Assembly: GCA_002416125.1 (NCBI GenBank)
Contig: DIBU01000010.1
Location: forward strand, 28,800-89,000
From: Halieaceae bacterium UBA5044
Lineage (GTDB): Bacteria; Pseudomonadota; Gammaproteobacteria; Pseudomonadales; Halieaceae
Length of the DNA: 60,201 nt
Reading direction: 5' to 3'
Below the pieces are notes generated by a model. That model had not been told where the DNA came from and searched no databases. It saw only the letters and a list, made by a program, of their open reading frames with translations. How positions within the stretch are numbered: the first letter of the stretch is position 1; the number at the start of each line of letters is the position of its first letter. The translations under genes were made by a program, and so were the position numbers. Of this stretch, positions 46,775-55,022 are shown piece by piece.

Positions 46775-47521
46775 GTGCGCAAACCGCTTGTGATGGGTAA
46801 CTGGAAGATGCACGGCTCCCGGGCCAGCGTGAAACAGCTGCTGGGCGGCCTGGTCCGGGAGGGTGGCTATCCCTCCGTGGACGTCGTGGTCTGCCCGGCC
46901 TTTGTGCATATCCCGCTCGCGGTCTCCCTGTGCGAAGGGTCCGGTCTGGGCGTTGGCGCACAGGACTGCAGCCACATGGCGGCGGGTGCCTACACCGGCG
47001 AAGTTGCCGCGGAGATGCTGGTCGACAGCGGGTGCCGCTGGGTGATTCTCGGCCACTCGGAACGACGCCAGTATCACGGCGAATCCGACGATATGGTGGC
47101 CGCCAAGGTGGCGGCAGCCTTGGCTGCGGGTCTTGCCCCCGTGGTCTGCGTTGGCGAAACCCGGGACGAGCGTGAGGCCGGTGAAGCACAGTACACCGTA
47201 GCGCGGCAATTGCAGGGCGCGCTGCGTGGGCAGTCCAATACGCGCCATTTGGTGGTGGCTTACGAGCCGGTGTGGGCCATAGGGACAGGCCTCACCGCGA
47301 CGCCGCAGGAAGCGCAGGCGATGCACGCGTTCATTCGTGAGCAGCTTGCCGACCTCAAGGGTGTCGATGCGGCGGCGACGCGTGTCCTCTACGGGGGCAG
47401 CGTCAAGCCGGACAATGCGGCGGAGCTGTTTGCCGAAACGGATATCGACGGTGCGCTGGTGGGCGGTGCGTCCCTGGACGCGCAGGATTTTCAGGCGATT
47501 GTGGCCGCAGCACGGGGCTGA
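46775..47521 (+). CDS. tpiA: Triosephosphate isomerase
   Basis: A 248-residue TIM barrel interconverting DHAP and glyceraldehyde-3-phosphate. All active-site residues are present: N9 and K11 in GNWKMHG, H94 in ILGHSERR and E164 in YEPVWAIGTG, with the phosphate loop LYGGSVKPDN near the C-terminus. GTG 46775 is the start, as no ATG precedes the family N-terminus. It lies between glmM and secG, as in Pseudomonas. Confidence 0.97.
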   Translation: MRKPLVMGNWKMHGSRASVKQLLGGLVREGGYPSVDVVVCPAFVHIPLAVSLCEGSGLGVGAQDCSHMAAGAYTGEVAAEMLVDSGCRWVILGHSERRQYHGESDDMVAAKVAAALAAGLAPVVCVGETRDEREAGEAQYTVARQLQGALRGQSNTRHLVVAYEPVWAIGTGLTATPQEAQAMHAFIREQLADLKGVDAAATRVLYGGSVKPDNAAELFAETDIDGALVGGASLDAQDFQAIVAAARG

Positions 47522-47565
47522 CAAGCGCAATACAGACGTGTAGAGCCCGAGCGGGCAAGGGTGTT

Positions 47566-47937
47566 ATGGAACAGATTATTCTCGTTGTGCATTTGCTGAT
47601 TGCGCTGGCGATCATCGGCCTGATCATGCTGCAGCAGGGCAAGGGTGCCGATGTCGGTGCCTCATTCGGTGCCGGTGCCTCACAAACGCTGTTTGGCAGT
47701 GCCGGCAGCAGCAACGTGCTGACCAAATCGACGGCCTGGCTGGTGGTGCTGTTCTTCGCCACCAGCTTCGGCCTTGCCATGCTGGCCAGCAACAAAACCA
47801 AGGTTGTGGATGACCTCGACCTGGTGATACCCGCTGCGGAAGAAAGGGTGGTTCCGGTACTGGATTCCGACCTGCCAACTGTGGATAATGCCGAGCCGGC
47901 AGCCGAGGCTGCCGCAGGCGACGTTCCGGCGCTGTAA
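47566..47937 (+). CDS. secG: Protein-export membrane protein SecG
   Basis: A 123-residue SecYEG component. Two hydrophobic helices (about 3-23 and 53-72) flank the conserved cytoplasmic loop LQQGKGADVGASFGAGAS and GSAGSSNVLTKSTAWL. The acidic C-terminal tail (E/D/A-rich) is variable in the family. It assists SecA-driven translocation. The gene ends 19 bp before tRNA-Leu, with which it may be co-transcribed. Confidence 0.95.
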   Translation: MEQIILVVHLLIALAIIGLIMLQQGKGADVGASFGAGASQTLFGSAGSSNVLTKSTAWLVVLFFATSFGLAMLASNKTKVVDDLDLVIPAAEERVVPVLDSDLPTVDNAEPAAEAAAGDVPAL

Positions 47938-47956
47938 GCCGGGCGCGTAGCAATTT

Positions 47957-48042
47957 GCCGAAGTGGTGGAATTGGTAGACACGCCATCTTGAGGGGGTGG
48001 TGGGCATAGCTCGTGCGGGTTCAAGTCCCGCCTTCGGCACCA
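47957..48042 (+). tRNA. tRNA-Leu (anticodon GAG)
   Basis: Type II tRNA of 86 nt including encoded CCA. Acceptor GCCGAAG pairs with CTTCGGC, and the D arm contains GGTGGAATTGGTAGAC. The anticodon stem CCATC/GGTGG encloses loop TTGAGGG (anticodon GAG), the variable arm is long and the T arm is GGTTCAAGTCC. It corresponds to leuU in the secG-leuU-metY order of E. coli. An imperfect copy of its last 21 bases lies at 49422-49441, marking it as an integration site. Confidence 0.97.
48022..48042 (+). repeat. Attachment-site direct repeat, left copy (within tRNA-Leu)
   Basis: The final 21 bases of the tRNA, from the T-arm 3' strand to CCA, reappear imperfectly at 49422-49441. Sharing of a tRNA 3' end is the signature of integrase-mediated insertion. 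This copy keeps the tRNA functional. Confidence 0.7.
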
Positions 48043-48076
48043 TCTTGACGGTTATGGAAATTTCCAAACGTCCCTA

Positions 48077-48298
48077 TTGAAGCCCCGCCAGGTCAAACAC
48101 CGTGCGGTGATTACTGCGTGCCTACGAGAAGTCACCCGCAGAGAAGAAGTCGAAGTGGCGCCAGATGGCACCGTCGTTAGAACGGTCTACGTTGAAATAT
48201 CGCCGTTCGGTCCGGCTGCCGCAATCAAGGCCATCAAGGAATTAAACGCTATGGACGGCGACCACACAGTGAAGCAACGCGCTCGGTGTATGTGGTAG
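48077..48298 (+). pseudogene. Short protein resembling the C-terminus of a phage terminase small subunit
   Basis: A 73-residue frame from TTG 48077. The stretch ISPFGPAAAIKAIKELNAMDGD resembles, from memory, the C-terminal 'dpkaAikAiaELNkMdGd' of some terminase small subunits. The N-terminal DNA-binding part such proteins need is missing. The frame stays open backwards into the tRNA without an ATG, so it looks like a fragment joined to the attachment site. Identification is tentative. It lies inside the tRNA-Leu islet. Confidence 0.4.
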
Positions 48299-48332
48299 AG
48301 CGAACAATTTCCAGTAAGATGCCAGACGCTAT

Positions 48333-48530
48333 TCATATCAAACCGTCCTTCAAGCCACCCGCTGACGTTTCCTGAAGGATGGCTAGGGCCATATCCCCTA
48401 ACGTCTCAGGGGGCCCTGTGGGAGAATCACTGGGAAGCAGTGGCAGCAACTCCAGCGCCGCGTGAATCTCGCTTATGTTTCTGGCCTTGCGGATAGCGGC
48501 TATAAACGCCTTTTCTTCTTCCTTGCTCAT
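48333..48530 (-). CDS. Small hypothetical protein of the islet
   Basis: Not recognised. The 65-residue frame is mostly helical: MSKEEEKAFIAAIRKARN, then HAALELLPLLP, then MALAILQETSAGG. It has a weak GAGAG about 10 bases before the ATG. A different frame on the same strand, starting at ATG 48645 with a good GGGAG site, encodes MAPPGYRRALDASTAARMRR and runs into this gene. The two could be overlapping genes or one gene split by a frameshift. Confidence 0.4.
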   Translation of the reverse strand: MSKEEEKAFIAAIRKARNISEIHAALELLPLLPSDSPTGPPETLGDMALAILQETSAGGLKDGLI

Positions 48531-48712
48531 TCAGTGCACTCTCGTGTACGTCTCCGAGGTCGGCAGTGTAACCCTGATCTAGCGCCCGGCGCATTCTGGC
48601 TGCGGTAGACGCGTCAAGCGCGCGACGATACCCCGGCGGTGCCATGCTCTCCCTTGTCCATGCGCGCAACCGGCAGTACATTGGCATTACCATCTGAACT
48701 GGTAGCTGCAAT

Positions 48713-49012
48713 ATGGGGCGAACCAAGGACGAAGTCCTAACCATCCGCACCACCGCCAAAGTCAAGGCGTTGCTGAAGCTGGCCTCCGAGCGCGAGCGCC
48801 GCTCCTCCGCGTCGATGATCGGGGTTCTGGTACTGGACTGTGCCGCAAGCCACGGCCTGGTTGTGCCGGACCCCGACGACCCGGGAGTAAAGACAATAGC
48901 CAGTAACAAGAGCAGCGGCAACTCAGATAGAGAAGCGGGAATAACGGATGACAGGGAACGCCCTCCAGGACATCGAGCAGATCGAAGTTATAGGCGACGC
49001 TTTGGAGCTTGA
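48713..49012 (+). CDS. Ribbon-helix-helix-like small DNA-binding protein
   Basis: A 99-residue product. The first 50 residues read like a ribbon-helix-helix (CopG/Arc-type) domain: a strand DEVLTIRTTAKVKALLK, a helix LASERERRSSASMIG and a second helix VLVLDCAASHG. The tail is low-complexity, polar and basic. The last 65 bases overlap the next gene in another frame. RHH proteins of this size often act as antitoxins or copy-control repressors, but no toxin is recognisable beside it. It is part of the tRNA-Leu islet. Confidence 0.55.
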   Translation: MGRTKDEVLTIRTTAKVKALLKLASERERRSSASMIGVLVLDCAASHGLVVPDPDDPGVKTIASNKSSGNSDREAGITDDRERPPGHRADRSYRRRFGA

Positions 49013-49298
49013 TAGCCGCGAAAAGGTTGGGCTGCAGACAGTATCCCGGGACAACGCGCGGGACCTGGCCGAAAACCATGTGTTGTCCAACGGGCTGGGT
49101 AGAGGGATTTCAAAGGTATTGTTGCCGGAAGAAATTACTGGGAGGAAACCCAACGTTTATGGTGTTGAACTGAAAAACTGCTGGGTGGCTTATGTTGAAG
49201 AATTCCAGTTTGCCGGACTGAAATCGAGCGTAGTCGTTCTCGTTGACCGAGAAAGCGGTACGGTCGTTTTCGGCGGTGATGCGGGAGACGAAGGGTAG
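48948..49298 (+). CDS. Hypothetical protein resembling small immunity-type proteins
   Basis: A 116-residue product with a GGGAA site about seven bases before the ATG. Its C-terminal half has ELKNCWVAYVEEFQFAGLKS and VVVLVDRESGTVVFGGDAGDEG. This two-strand 'W.aYv ... S..v.ld..sG.v...G.anDEG' pattern is one I associate with small uncharacterised, possibly immunity-like, proteins. The N-terminal helix region has no motif. It overlaps the RHH gene by 65 bases in a different frame. Assignment to a named family needs a profile search. Confidence 0.5.
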   Translation: MTGNALQDIEQIEVIGDALELDSREKVGLQTVSRDNARDLAENHVLSNGLGRGISKVLLPEEITGRKPNVYGVELKNCWVAYVEEFQFAGLKSSVVVLVDRESGTVVFGGDAGDEG

Positions 49299-49421
49299 CC
49301 CGTTCTGGCTGGGTGAGGATCGTACTTGTCGGGTACTTTTCGAAAGTTGAGCAACATCCTGAGTAACTGGCAGATCGTATTAGAAAAAATATATATAAAA
49401 CAAATAGATAAGTTGGAAAAT

Positions 49422-49441
49422 TAAGTCCCGTCTTCGCACCA
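49422..49441 (+). repeat. Attachment-site direct repeat, right copy
   Basis: TAAGTCCCGTCTTCGCACCA differs from the end of tRNA-Leu by two substitutions and one missing G. It is preceded by a stretch of about 50 AT-rich bases. The copy has no intact acceptor partner upstream, so it is a non-functional attachment scar. Confidence 0.7.
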
Positions 49442-49524
49442 CCCACAAGCATCAGCCTTGCAGTGTACAACCCGCATCTCTGGCGCTATGGTCAGAGGCA
49501 GGGTTGTCGTGGTTGGGAGAAGCA

Positions 49525-51312
49525 ATGCTCAGGCGTGGACGTGAAGTCAAGGACAGTGTGTCAGCGCACTTTGGCAGCCGCCTTTCCAGCGGTGAGGGCG
49601 TGCTGCAACTGGCGCTGCTGGGCCTGCTGTCCGGTTTGGGTACGGGCGCCGTTATCCTGTTGTTTCGCAGCGCGATCGAGTGGCCGCTGGAGTACTTCCT
49701 GCCGGGCGCTGACAGCGAGGCGTTCGAGCAGTTGAGTCGTGCTGCGCGTGTGTGGCTGCCCCTCGCTGGCGCGCTTGGGCTCGGTGCCTTTCTGCACTTC
49801 CTGTCGGTAACTGACCGGCGGGTCGGCGTGGCGCATGTCATGCATCGCCTGAATTACCATCAGGGCTATATGCGTTTGCGGGGTGCGCTGATCCAGTTCC
49901 TGCTGGGGGTCGGGACTGTGGTCACCGGTCAATCCGCGGGGCGTGAGGGGCCGGCCGTGCACCTCGGCGCGGCCTTCTCCAGCCTGCTGGGGCAGTGGCT
50001 GCGTCTCCCCAACAACAGTATTCGTACGCTGGTGGCCTGCGGCGTGGCCGCCGCCATTGCCGCGTCTTTCGATACGCCCATCGCCGGGGTGATCTTCGCC
50101 ATGGAAGTGGTGATGATGGAGTACACCATCGGGGTGTTTACACCGGTTATCCTCGCCGCGGTGACGGCGGCGGTGCTGACCCGGGCGGTGTACGGTGCGG
50201 AGCCGGCCTTCGAGGTGCCTTTGGTCACCCTGCAGTCACTCTGGGAGATTCCCTGGATCCTGCTGGTCGCGGCCCTGATTGGCGTTGCCGCGGCCCTGTT
50301 CATTCAGCTGATTGAATCGGCGGGGCGTTTCGACAGTCGTCCCATCATGCTGCGCCTGCTGATGGCGGGGTTGTTCATGGTGCCGTTTGCCCTGCTGGTG
50401 CCGCAGGTGATGGGCATCGGTTACGACACGGTGGAACAGACGATCAATGGCCAGTTGGCGCTTGGGGTGCTGCTGGGCGTGGGCGTGGCGAAGCTGGTCG
50501 CGACCAGCGTGACCGTAGGGCTGGGCATGCCCAGCAGTATCATCGGCCCCACCCTGGTTACGGGTGCCACGCTGGGCGGTGCGCTGGGCCTGGTTGGCGC
50601 AGCGTTCATGCCGGAGCAGGCCTCCAGCGTCGGCTTCTATGCCATGCTGGGCATGGGCGCCATGATGGGGGCTGTGTTGCAGGCCCCGCTGGCGGCACTG
50701 ATGGCCTTGCTCGAGTTCACCCATAACCCGCACATCATCATGCCGGGCATGCTGGCCATCACGGTTGCCAGCCTGGTCACCAGCGAGGTGTTCGGCAAGA
50801 AGGCGGTGTTCCAGAGCATGCTCAGGGCCCAGGGTCTGGGCTATGACACCTCACCCCTGACCCAGGCGCTGCGGCGTGTCGGTGTTGGCGCCATCATGGA
50901 GCGCAGTGTGAAAGTTACGCCGCGCCTGCTGGATGCGGAGGGCGTAGCTGCGGCGTTGTCGGCGGGCACCCGCTGGCTGCTGGTGGAGGGCAGCAGTGGC
51001 CCGGTGTCTTTGTTGCTCACGGCGGACCTGGCGCGTTACCGCGAGCAGACTGAAGTCCCGGGGCAGGAGGGTACTGATTCCGGCGCCGCCCCGCCGGTGG
51101 ACTTGTTGGCCATCCCGGCCAAGCGCCAGGATGTGGCTGCGGTGTCGTATCAGGCCACGCTGGAAGAGGCGCTGCAGACGTTGCAGCGCTCAGGCGCGGA
51201 GGTGCTGTATGTGCGGCAGTACCTGTCCTACGGCATCGTGCGCATTGCCGGCGTTGTGCACCGGGCGGATATCGACAGCTACTACCAGGTGGGCGCCCCT
51301 ATAAAGCCGTGA
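49525..51312 (+). CDS. ClC-family chloride channel/transporter with CBS pair
   Basis: A 595-residue membrane protein. Helix D-E signature GREGPAVHLGA places the gating glutamate at E141, which suggests Cl-/H+ exchange or gated conduction. MPSSIIGPTLVTGATLGGALG and MGAMMGAVLQAPLAALMALLE are the later pore signatures. From about 455 on, two CBS-like domains (MERSVKVTPRLLD..., VSYQATLEEALQTLQRSG) form a cytosolic regulatory module. I choose ATG 49525, which follows GGGAGAAG; a TTG at 49504 would add seven residues. It is the first gene after the islet scar. Confidence 0.9.
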   Translation: MLRRGREVKDSVSAHFGSRLSSGEGVLQLALLGLLSGLGTGAVILLFRSAIEWPLEYFLPGADSEAFEQLSRAARVWLPLAGALGLGAFLHFLSVTDRRVGVAHVMHRLNYHQGYMRLRGALIQFLLGVGTVVTGQSAGREGPAVHLGAAFSSLLGQWLRLPNNSIRTLVACGVAAAIAASFDTPIAGVIFAMEVVMMEYTIGVFTPVILAAVTAAVLTRAVYGAEPAFEVPLVTLQSLWEIPWILLVAALIGVAAALFIQLIESAGRFDSRPIMLRLLMAGLFMVPFALLVPQVMGIGYDTVEQTINGQLALGVLLGVGVAKLVATSVTVGLGMPSSIIGPTLVTGATLGGALGLVGAAFMPEQASSVGFYAMLGMGAMMGAVLQAPLAALMALLEFTHNPHIIMPGMLAITVASLVTSEVFGKKAVFQSMLRAQGLGYDTSPLTQALRRVGVGAIMERSVKVTPRLLDAEGVAAALSAGTRWLLVEGSSGPVSLLLTADLARYREQTEVPGQEGTDSGAAPPVDLLAIPAKRQDVAAVSYQATLEEALQTLQRSGAEVLYVRQYLSYGIVRIAGVVHRADIDSYYQVGAPIKP

Positions 51313-51313
51313 T

Positions 51314-53170
51314 TCAGCTGGGTGCCGGCGCATCGGACACCGCGCTCGGCCGGTACCAGATTGGCGACGTCCATGCCCTCTCCTGCAGCGTGGGGGGAAC
51401 GTCCTGCGGCAGCGGCAGGCCGGTGCGCAGGCTGTCCCAGGTGCTCCAGCGGCAGGTGGGGTTCTCCAGCACGCGGGCGTAGTAGAAGGCCGGTTGCTCC
51501 GGATCGAAGCCAGGGTCGCGCCAGCGGACGGCGATCTGGCCCTCGCCCCTGTGGCGATCATACTCACAGGTCTCCAGGGACACGGTAGCGCCGTTGTCCG
51601 GGCAGCGGTGGGTGCTCGGGTCCGGGCTGAGCCCGTCCGCACAGCCGACATCAAACACGGTCTCCCGGGTTGCGCCGTCCTCCACCCAGCCCTTGACGAT
51701 CTGTACCCGCTGTAGCCAGGCGCTACCGGGATCTTTCGCGGCCCACAGCAGGAACTCGGGGCCGGCGCCGCTGGACTGCTCAAGTTCACCGCCCATGGCA
51801 ACGCCTGTCGCGTAGGCCTGCTCCACCCAATCCGGACGGGTAAGCAGATCTGCGGGCCAGTCCGCGCCGGCAAAAAAGCGCACGCTGATGCGCGGCCCGC
51901 TGGTGCCGAAGGTCTCCCGCCGCGCCAGCGCATCGTACAGAGCCTCGCGGGTATTCTCGGTGGCCCAGACGCCGGCCAGTCCCGCCGAGCTGTATTTGAT
52001 GTGGTGGGTGTTGATGAAGCTGCCACCCCGGCGCGTTTCCGGCGTGCCATCGGCGCTGCCGATCTTGCCGTGGTAGTTGTCCTCTTCCACCTGCGATCCG
52101 GCATTGTGGCTGTCGCTGGCGGCGATCACGCCGAAACGGTAGGGGTTGTAGCCCTGCTGCGCCTGCATCAGCAGGCCGGACAGCCAGGCGTCGCGGACGT
52201 AGCTTCCCTGCACCTTGCCCAGGGTGCCGCGGCCACCGAGCAGGTCTTCCAGCAGTTCGAAGCCGGCCCATTCATCGTTGGGAGACAGCAGCGGATGCGT
52301 TTCCGAGCTGCCCTTGATCTGGGCAATTTCCACCAGGGGTTCGTTGCGTTGGCGCAGGGCCGCATAGTCGGCATCGATGGCCGCGCCGCCAAACGCGACG
52401 TCGGTGGGAAACATCAGGCCGTTGCTCAGGTTGCTGTTGTGCGCAATGGCCATGCCTTCGATGCCGAGTGCGCGCTGCTCATCCAGCCAGGTCCAGAGCG
52501 CGCGTGGCTCAACACTGTCGAAGCTGGAGAAAGGCTGGGCGGGCACCTGGTTGCTGCGGAAGATGACGTTGCGGTGCAGGTTGACTTCATCCAGGGCGCC
52601 GGAGGACGTCCATTCGTAGCCGATCAGGGTGCTGAATTCTCCGGGCCGGTAATGGCGCTCGGCGCTGCGCACATACTCCTGCCAGATGGACTGGCGCAGT
52701 GCCTGGTCCACCAGCGCCGGCATGGGCTTGTTCTCGCCCAGGGTCATCAGCACTTCCAGCACAGCGGCCTGCCGTCGCTCCGGGTCTTCGTCGGCCAGGC
52801 GGGCGGCAATCGGCAGGCCTGCCAGCGCGCCCTGGGGCTCGAACAGGCGCGGCAATATGCCCATGTACTCGGAGTGGTCGGTGATGGCGATGAAATCGAG
52901 TGGCGCACGCAGCTGGATGGTTACGCCGCTGATGTGGGGAATGGCCTCGCCCCGCGCGAAGCGGTAGGCATCATCGGGTGTCGTCCTCACGTTCAGCATG
53001 AACGCGTCGGGGGAATTCATGGTGTGCACATGGAGCTCCCCGAAGAACGCGTGGGTACGCTGCGCGGCCGCTGGGGGGGTTGCCGCAACGTGCGCGACGG
53101 CCTGTGTCAGGCCGAGGCACAGTGCCACGCCCAGTTGCACAAAAGATCGTGTAGTGGCGTTCAGTGGCAT
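51314..53170 (-). CDS. DUF3604 domain-containing exported protein (PHP-like)
   Basis: A 618-residue protein with a signal peptide (about 1-27, cleavage near AHVAAT). The mature start has FFGELHVHT with H47 and H49, plus FIAITDHSEYMG. These resemble the metal-binding H-x-H and D-H elements of PHP-type amidohydrolases, as described for DUF3604. Further blocks are GYEWTSSGALDEVNLHRNVIF and ASDSHNAGSQVEEDNYHGK near the C-terminal half. Enzymatic function is unknown. It converges on the ClC gene with a one-base gap and diverges from hpd. Confidence 0.85.
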   Translation of the reverse strand: MPLNATTRSFVQLGVALCLGLTQAVAHVAATPPAAAQRTHAFFGELHVHTMNSPDAFMLNVRTTPDDAYRFARGEAIPHISGVTIQLRAPLDFIAITDHSEYMGILPRLFEPQGALAGLPIAARLADEDPERRQAAVLEVLMTLGENKPMPALVDQALRQSIWQEYVRSAERHYRPGEFSTLIGYEWTSSGALDEVNLHRNVIFRSNQVPAQPFSSFDSVEPRALWTWLDEQRALGIEGMAIAHNSNLSNGLMFPTDVAFGGAAIDADYAALRQRNEPLVEIAQIKGSSETHPLLSPNDEWAGFELLEDLLGGRGTLGKVQGSYVRDAWLSGLLMQAQQGYNPYRFGVIAASDSHNAGSQVEEDNYHGKIGSADGTPETRRGGSFINTHHIKYSSAGLAGVWATENTREALYDALARRETFGTSGPRISVRFFAGADWPADLLTRPDWVEQAYATGVAMGGELEQSSGAGPEFLLWAAKDPGSAWLQRVQIVKGWVEDGATRETVFDVGCADGLSPDPSTHRCPDNGATVSLETCEYDRHRGEGQIAVRWRDPGFDPEQPAFYYARVLENPTCRWSTWDSLRTGLPLPQDVPPTLQERAWTSPIWYRPSAVSDAPAPS

Positions 53171-53307
53171 GGGGGTCTCGCTGTGGAAGCCAGTCTGCAG
53201 GGTAGTGGCAGGATCTATGACGGGCGAGTCCCGGGTCGTGGTTCCTCGTGTGTGGTCTGGATACGCGGACCGTTAGCCAGAGTGGCGTGGCTTGAATCCG
53301 GGCATAA

Positions 53308-53344
53308 AGTTTCATTTGAAACTAAATGGTCCCGTGCCTATACT
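53308..53344 (+). promoter_or_regulatory. hpd promoter with overlapping palindromic operator
   Basis: AGTTTCA-TT-TGAAACT (53308-53323) is an inverted repeat with perfect 7-bp arms. Its right half contains the -35 box TTGAAA (53316-53321), which is followed after exactly 17 bp by TATACT (53339-53344). A repressor bound to the palindrome would block RNA polymerase. The palindrome has the size and AT-rich arms typical of MarR-family sites, but no regulator gene is adjacent. Confidence 0.65.
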
Positions 53345-53390
53345 CTGTGGCAGCGGGCGATTTCGCGGCTGCAGCACCGGGAGGTACACC

Positions 53391-54473
53391 ATGTCAGATC
53401 TGTTCGAGAACCCCATGGGCCTGGATGGGTTCGAGTTCGTCGAATTCACGGCACCCGCGCCGGGCGTGCTGGAGCCGGTGTTTGAATCCATGGGCTTCAC
53501 CTGTGTGGCCCGGCACCGCAGCAAGGATGTGGCCCTGTGGCGCCAGGGTGACATCAATTTCCTGACCAACTACCAGCCGGGAAGTCACGCCTGGTACTAC
53601 GCGCGCGAGCATGGCCCGTCGGCCTGTGGCATGGCGTTTCGCGTTCAGGACGCGACGCTGGCCTACAACCGGGCGCTGGAGAAAGGCGCACAGCCGGTCA
53701 CCGTGGAAACCGGCCCGATGGAGCTGCGTCTGCCCGCCATCCGCGGCATCGGCGGCGCGATTCTCTACCTGATTGACCGCTACGCGGAAGGGCAGAGCAT
53801 TTATGACATCGATTTTCACTGGGTGCCCGGCGCGGACAGAAAGCCCACGGGGCTGGGTTTCCACACCCTCGACCACCTCACCCACAACGTGTATCGCGGG
53901 CGCATGGCCTATTGGGCCCGCTACTATGAGGAACTGTTCGGATTCCGGGAAATACGCTACTTCGATATCGAAGGTGAGCACACGGGCCTCTTGTCGAAAG
54001 CCATGACGGCGCCCGATGGCAAGATCCGCATCCCGCTGAACGAGGAGTCCCGCGGTGGCGGCCAGATCGAGGAGTTCCTGATGGCCTACAACGGCGAGGG
54101 GATACAGCACATTGCCCTCGCCTGCGACGACATTCTCGCCTGCTACGACCGACTGCAGGCGGCAGGCATGACCTTCATGACCGCCCCCCCGGGCACCTAC
54201 TACGAGATGCTGGAAGGGCGCCTGCCGGGTCACGGGGAGCCGGTGGCGGAGTTGCAGTCGCGGGGTATTCTTCTCGACGGCAGCACCGAGGGCGGCAGCC
54301 CGCGGCTACTCCTGCAGATTTTCTCCGCCAACCTGCTGGGGCCCATGTTCTTCGAATTCATCCAGCGCAAGGATGACGACGGCTTTGGTGAGGGCAACTT
54401 CAAGGCACTGTTCGAGTCTATCGAGCGCGACCAGCTCGCCCGCGGTGTGCTCAACGTCACCCAGGCCGGTTGA
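53391..54473 (+). CDS. hpd: 4-hydroxyphenylpyruvate dioxygenase
   Basis: A 360-residue two-domain VOC enzyme. The Fe(II) ligands H162 (LDHLTHNVYRG), H240 (IQHIAL) and E322 (FFEFIQRK) fall within one residue of those of the Pseudomonas enzyme. The C-terminal GFGEGNFKALFESIERDQ helix closes the active site. It converts 4-hydroxyphenylpyruvate to homogentisate in tyrosine and phenylalanine catabolism. A GGGAGG-like site precedes ATG 53391. It is followed by a VOC protein and a FAH-family protein; homogentisate dioxygenase itself is not in the window. Confidence 0.94.
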   Translation: MSDLFENPMGLDGFEFVEFTAPAPGVLEPVFESMGFTCVARHRSKDVALWRQGDINFLTNYQPGSHAWYYAREHGPSACGMAFRVQDATLAYNRALEKGAQPVTVETGPMELRLPAIRGIGGAILYLIDRYAEGQSIYDIDFHWVPGADRKPTGLGFHTLDHLTHNVYRGRMAYWARYYEELFGFREIRYFDIEGEHTGLLSKAMTAPDGKIRIPLNEESRGGGQIEEFLMAYNGEGIQHIALACDDILACYDRLQAAGMTFMTAPPGTYYEMLEGRLPGHGEPVAELQSRGILLDGSTEGGSPRLLLQIFSANLLGPMFFEFIQRKDDDGFGEGNFKALFESIERDQLARGVLNVTQAG

Positions 54474-54482
54474 GGAGGCGCC

Positions 54483-55022
54483 ATGCAGATCCGCCGTATT
54501 CATCATGTTGCATATCGCTGCAACGATACCCGGGAAACCGTGGAATTCTACCGCCGGGTGCTGAACATGCAGCTGGTTCTGGCCATTGCCGAGGACGAGG
54601 TGCCCTCCACCCGCGAGCCGGACCCGTACATGCACGTATTTCTCGATGCCGGCATGGGCAACGTGCTGGCGTTTTTCGAGTTGCCGAACTCGCCGCCGAT
54701 GGGGCGCGACGGCAATACACCGGAGTGGGTGCAGCACATTGCCTTTGAAGTGGACAGTGAAGAGGCTCTACTGGCGGCCAAACGCGAGGTCGAGCAGCAG
54801 GGCATCCCGGTGGTCGGGCCCACGCACCACGGCATCTTCCGCTCCATTTATTTCTTTGATCCCAACGGCCACCGGCTGGAGCTGGCCGCCAATATTGCGC
54901 AACCGGGTGACCTCGATCGCCTGCGCGCGGTGGCGCCCGACATGATCGAGGAGTGGTCCCGCACCCGGCGGGCGCCGCGTCATGCGGCGTGGTTGCACGA
55001 ACGCGAACTCGGAGAGCATTGA
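54483..55022 (+). CDS. VOC-superfamily protein (glyoxalase/dioxygenase-like)
   Basis: A 179-residue single VOC module. RRIHHVAYRCNDTRETVEFY opens the first repeat and VQHIAFEVDSEEALLAAK the second. Possible metal ligands are the histidine of IHHVAY, E in the LAFFEL strand, H of QHIAF and E of HRLELAA. Its start is 9 bp after hpd and its stop overlaps the FAH start, so it is co-translated with both. Extradiol dioxygenase, isomerase and glyoxalase activities are all possible. A link to homogentisate turnover is suggested only by position. Confidence 0.8.
   Translation: MQIRRIHHVAYRCNDTRETVEFYRRVLNMQLVLAIAEDEVPSTREPDPYMHVFLDAGMGNVLAFFELPNSPPMGRDGNTPEWVQHIAFEVDSEEALLAAKREVEQQGIPVVGPTHHGIFRSIYFFDPNGHRLELAANIAQPGDLDRLRAVAPDMIEEWSRTRRAPRHAAWLHERELGEH

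Larger units (their letters stand above)
48043..49441. mobile_element. 1.4-kb islet, remnant of an element integrated at tRNA-Leu
   Basis: The segment is bounded on the left by the tRNA-Leu 3' end and on the right by its imperfect repeat. It contains four short genes and no integrase. The right 60 bases before the repeat are very AT-rich. A terminase-like fragment hints at phage ancestry. Absence of integrase suggests a deletion derivative that is now immobile. Confidence 0.65.

Noticed and set aside
48427..48921. Long minus-strand frame opposite the RHH-like gene
   Set aside because: Its upstream half is the antisense of the RHH-like gene. Only the portion from ATG 48645 might be real, and this is noted under the small islet gene.
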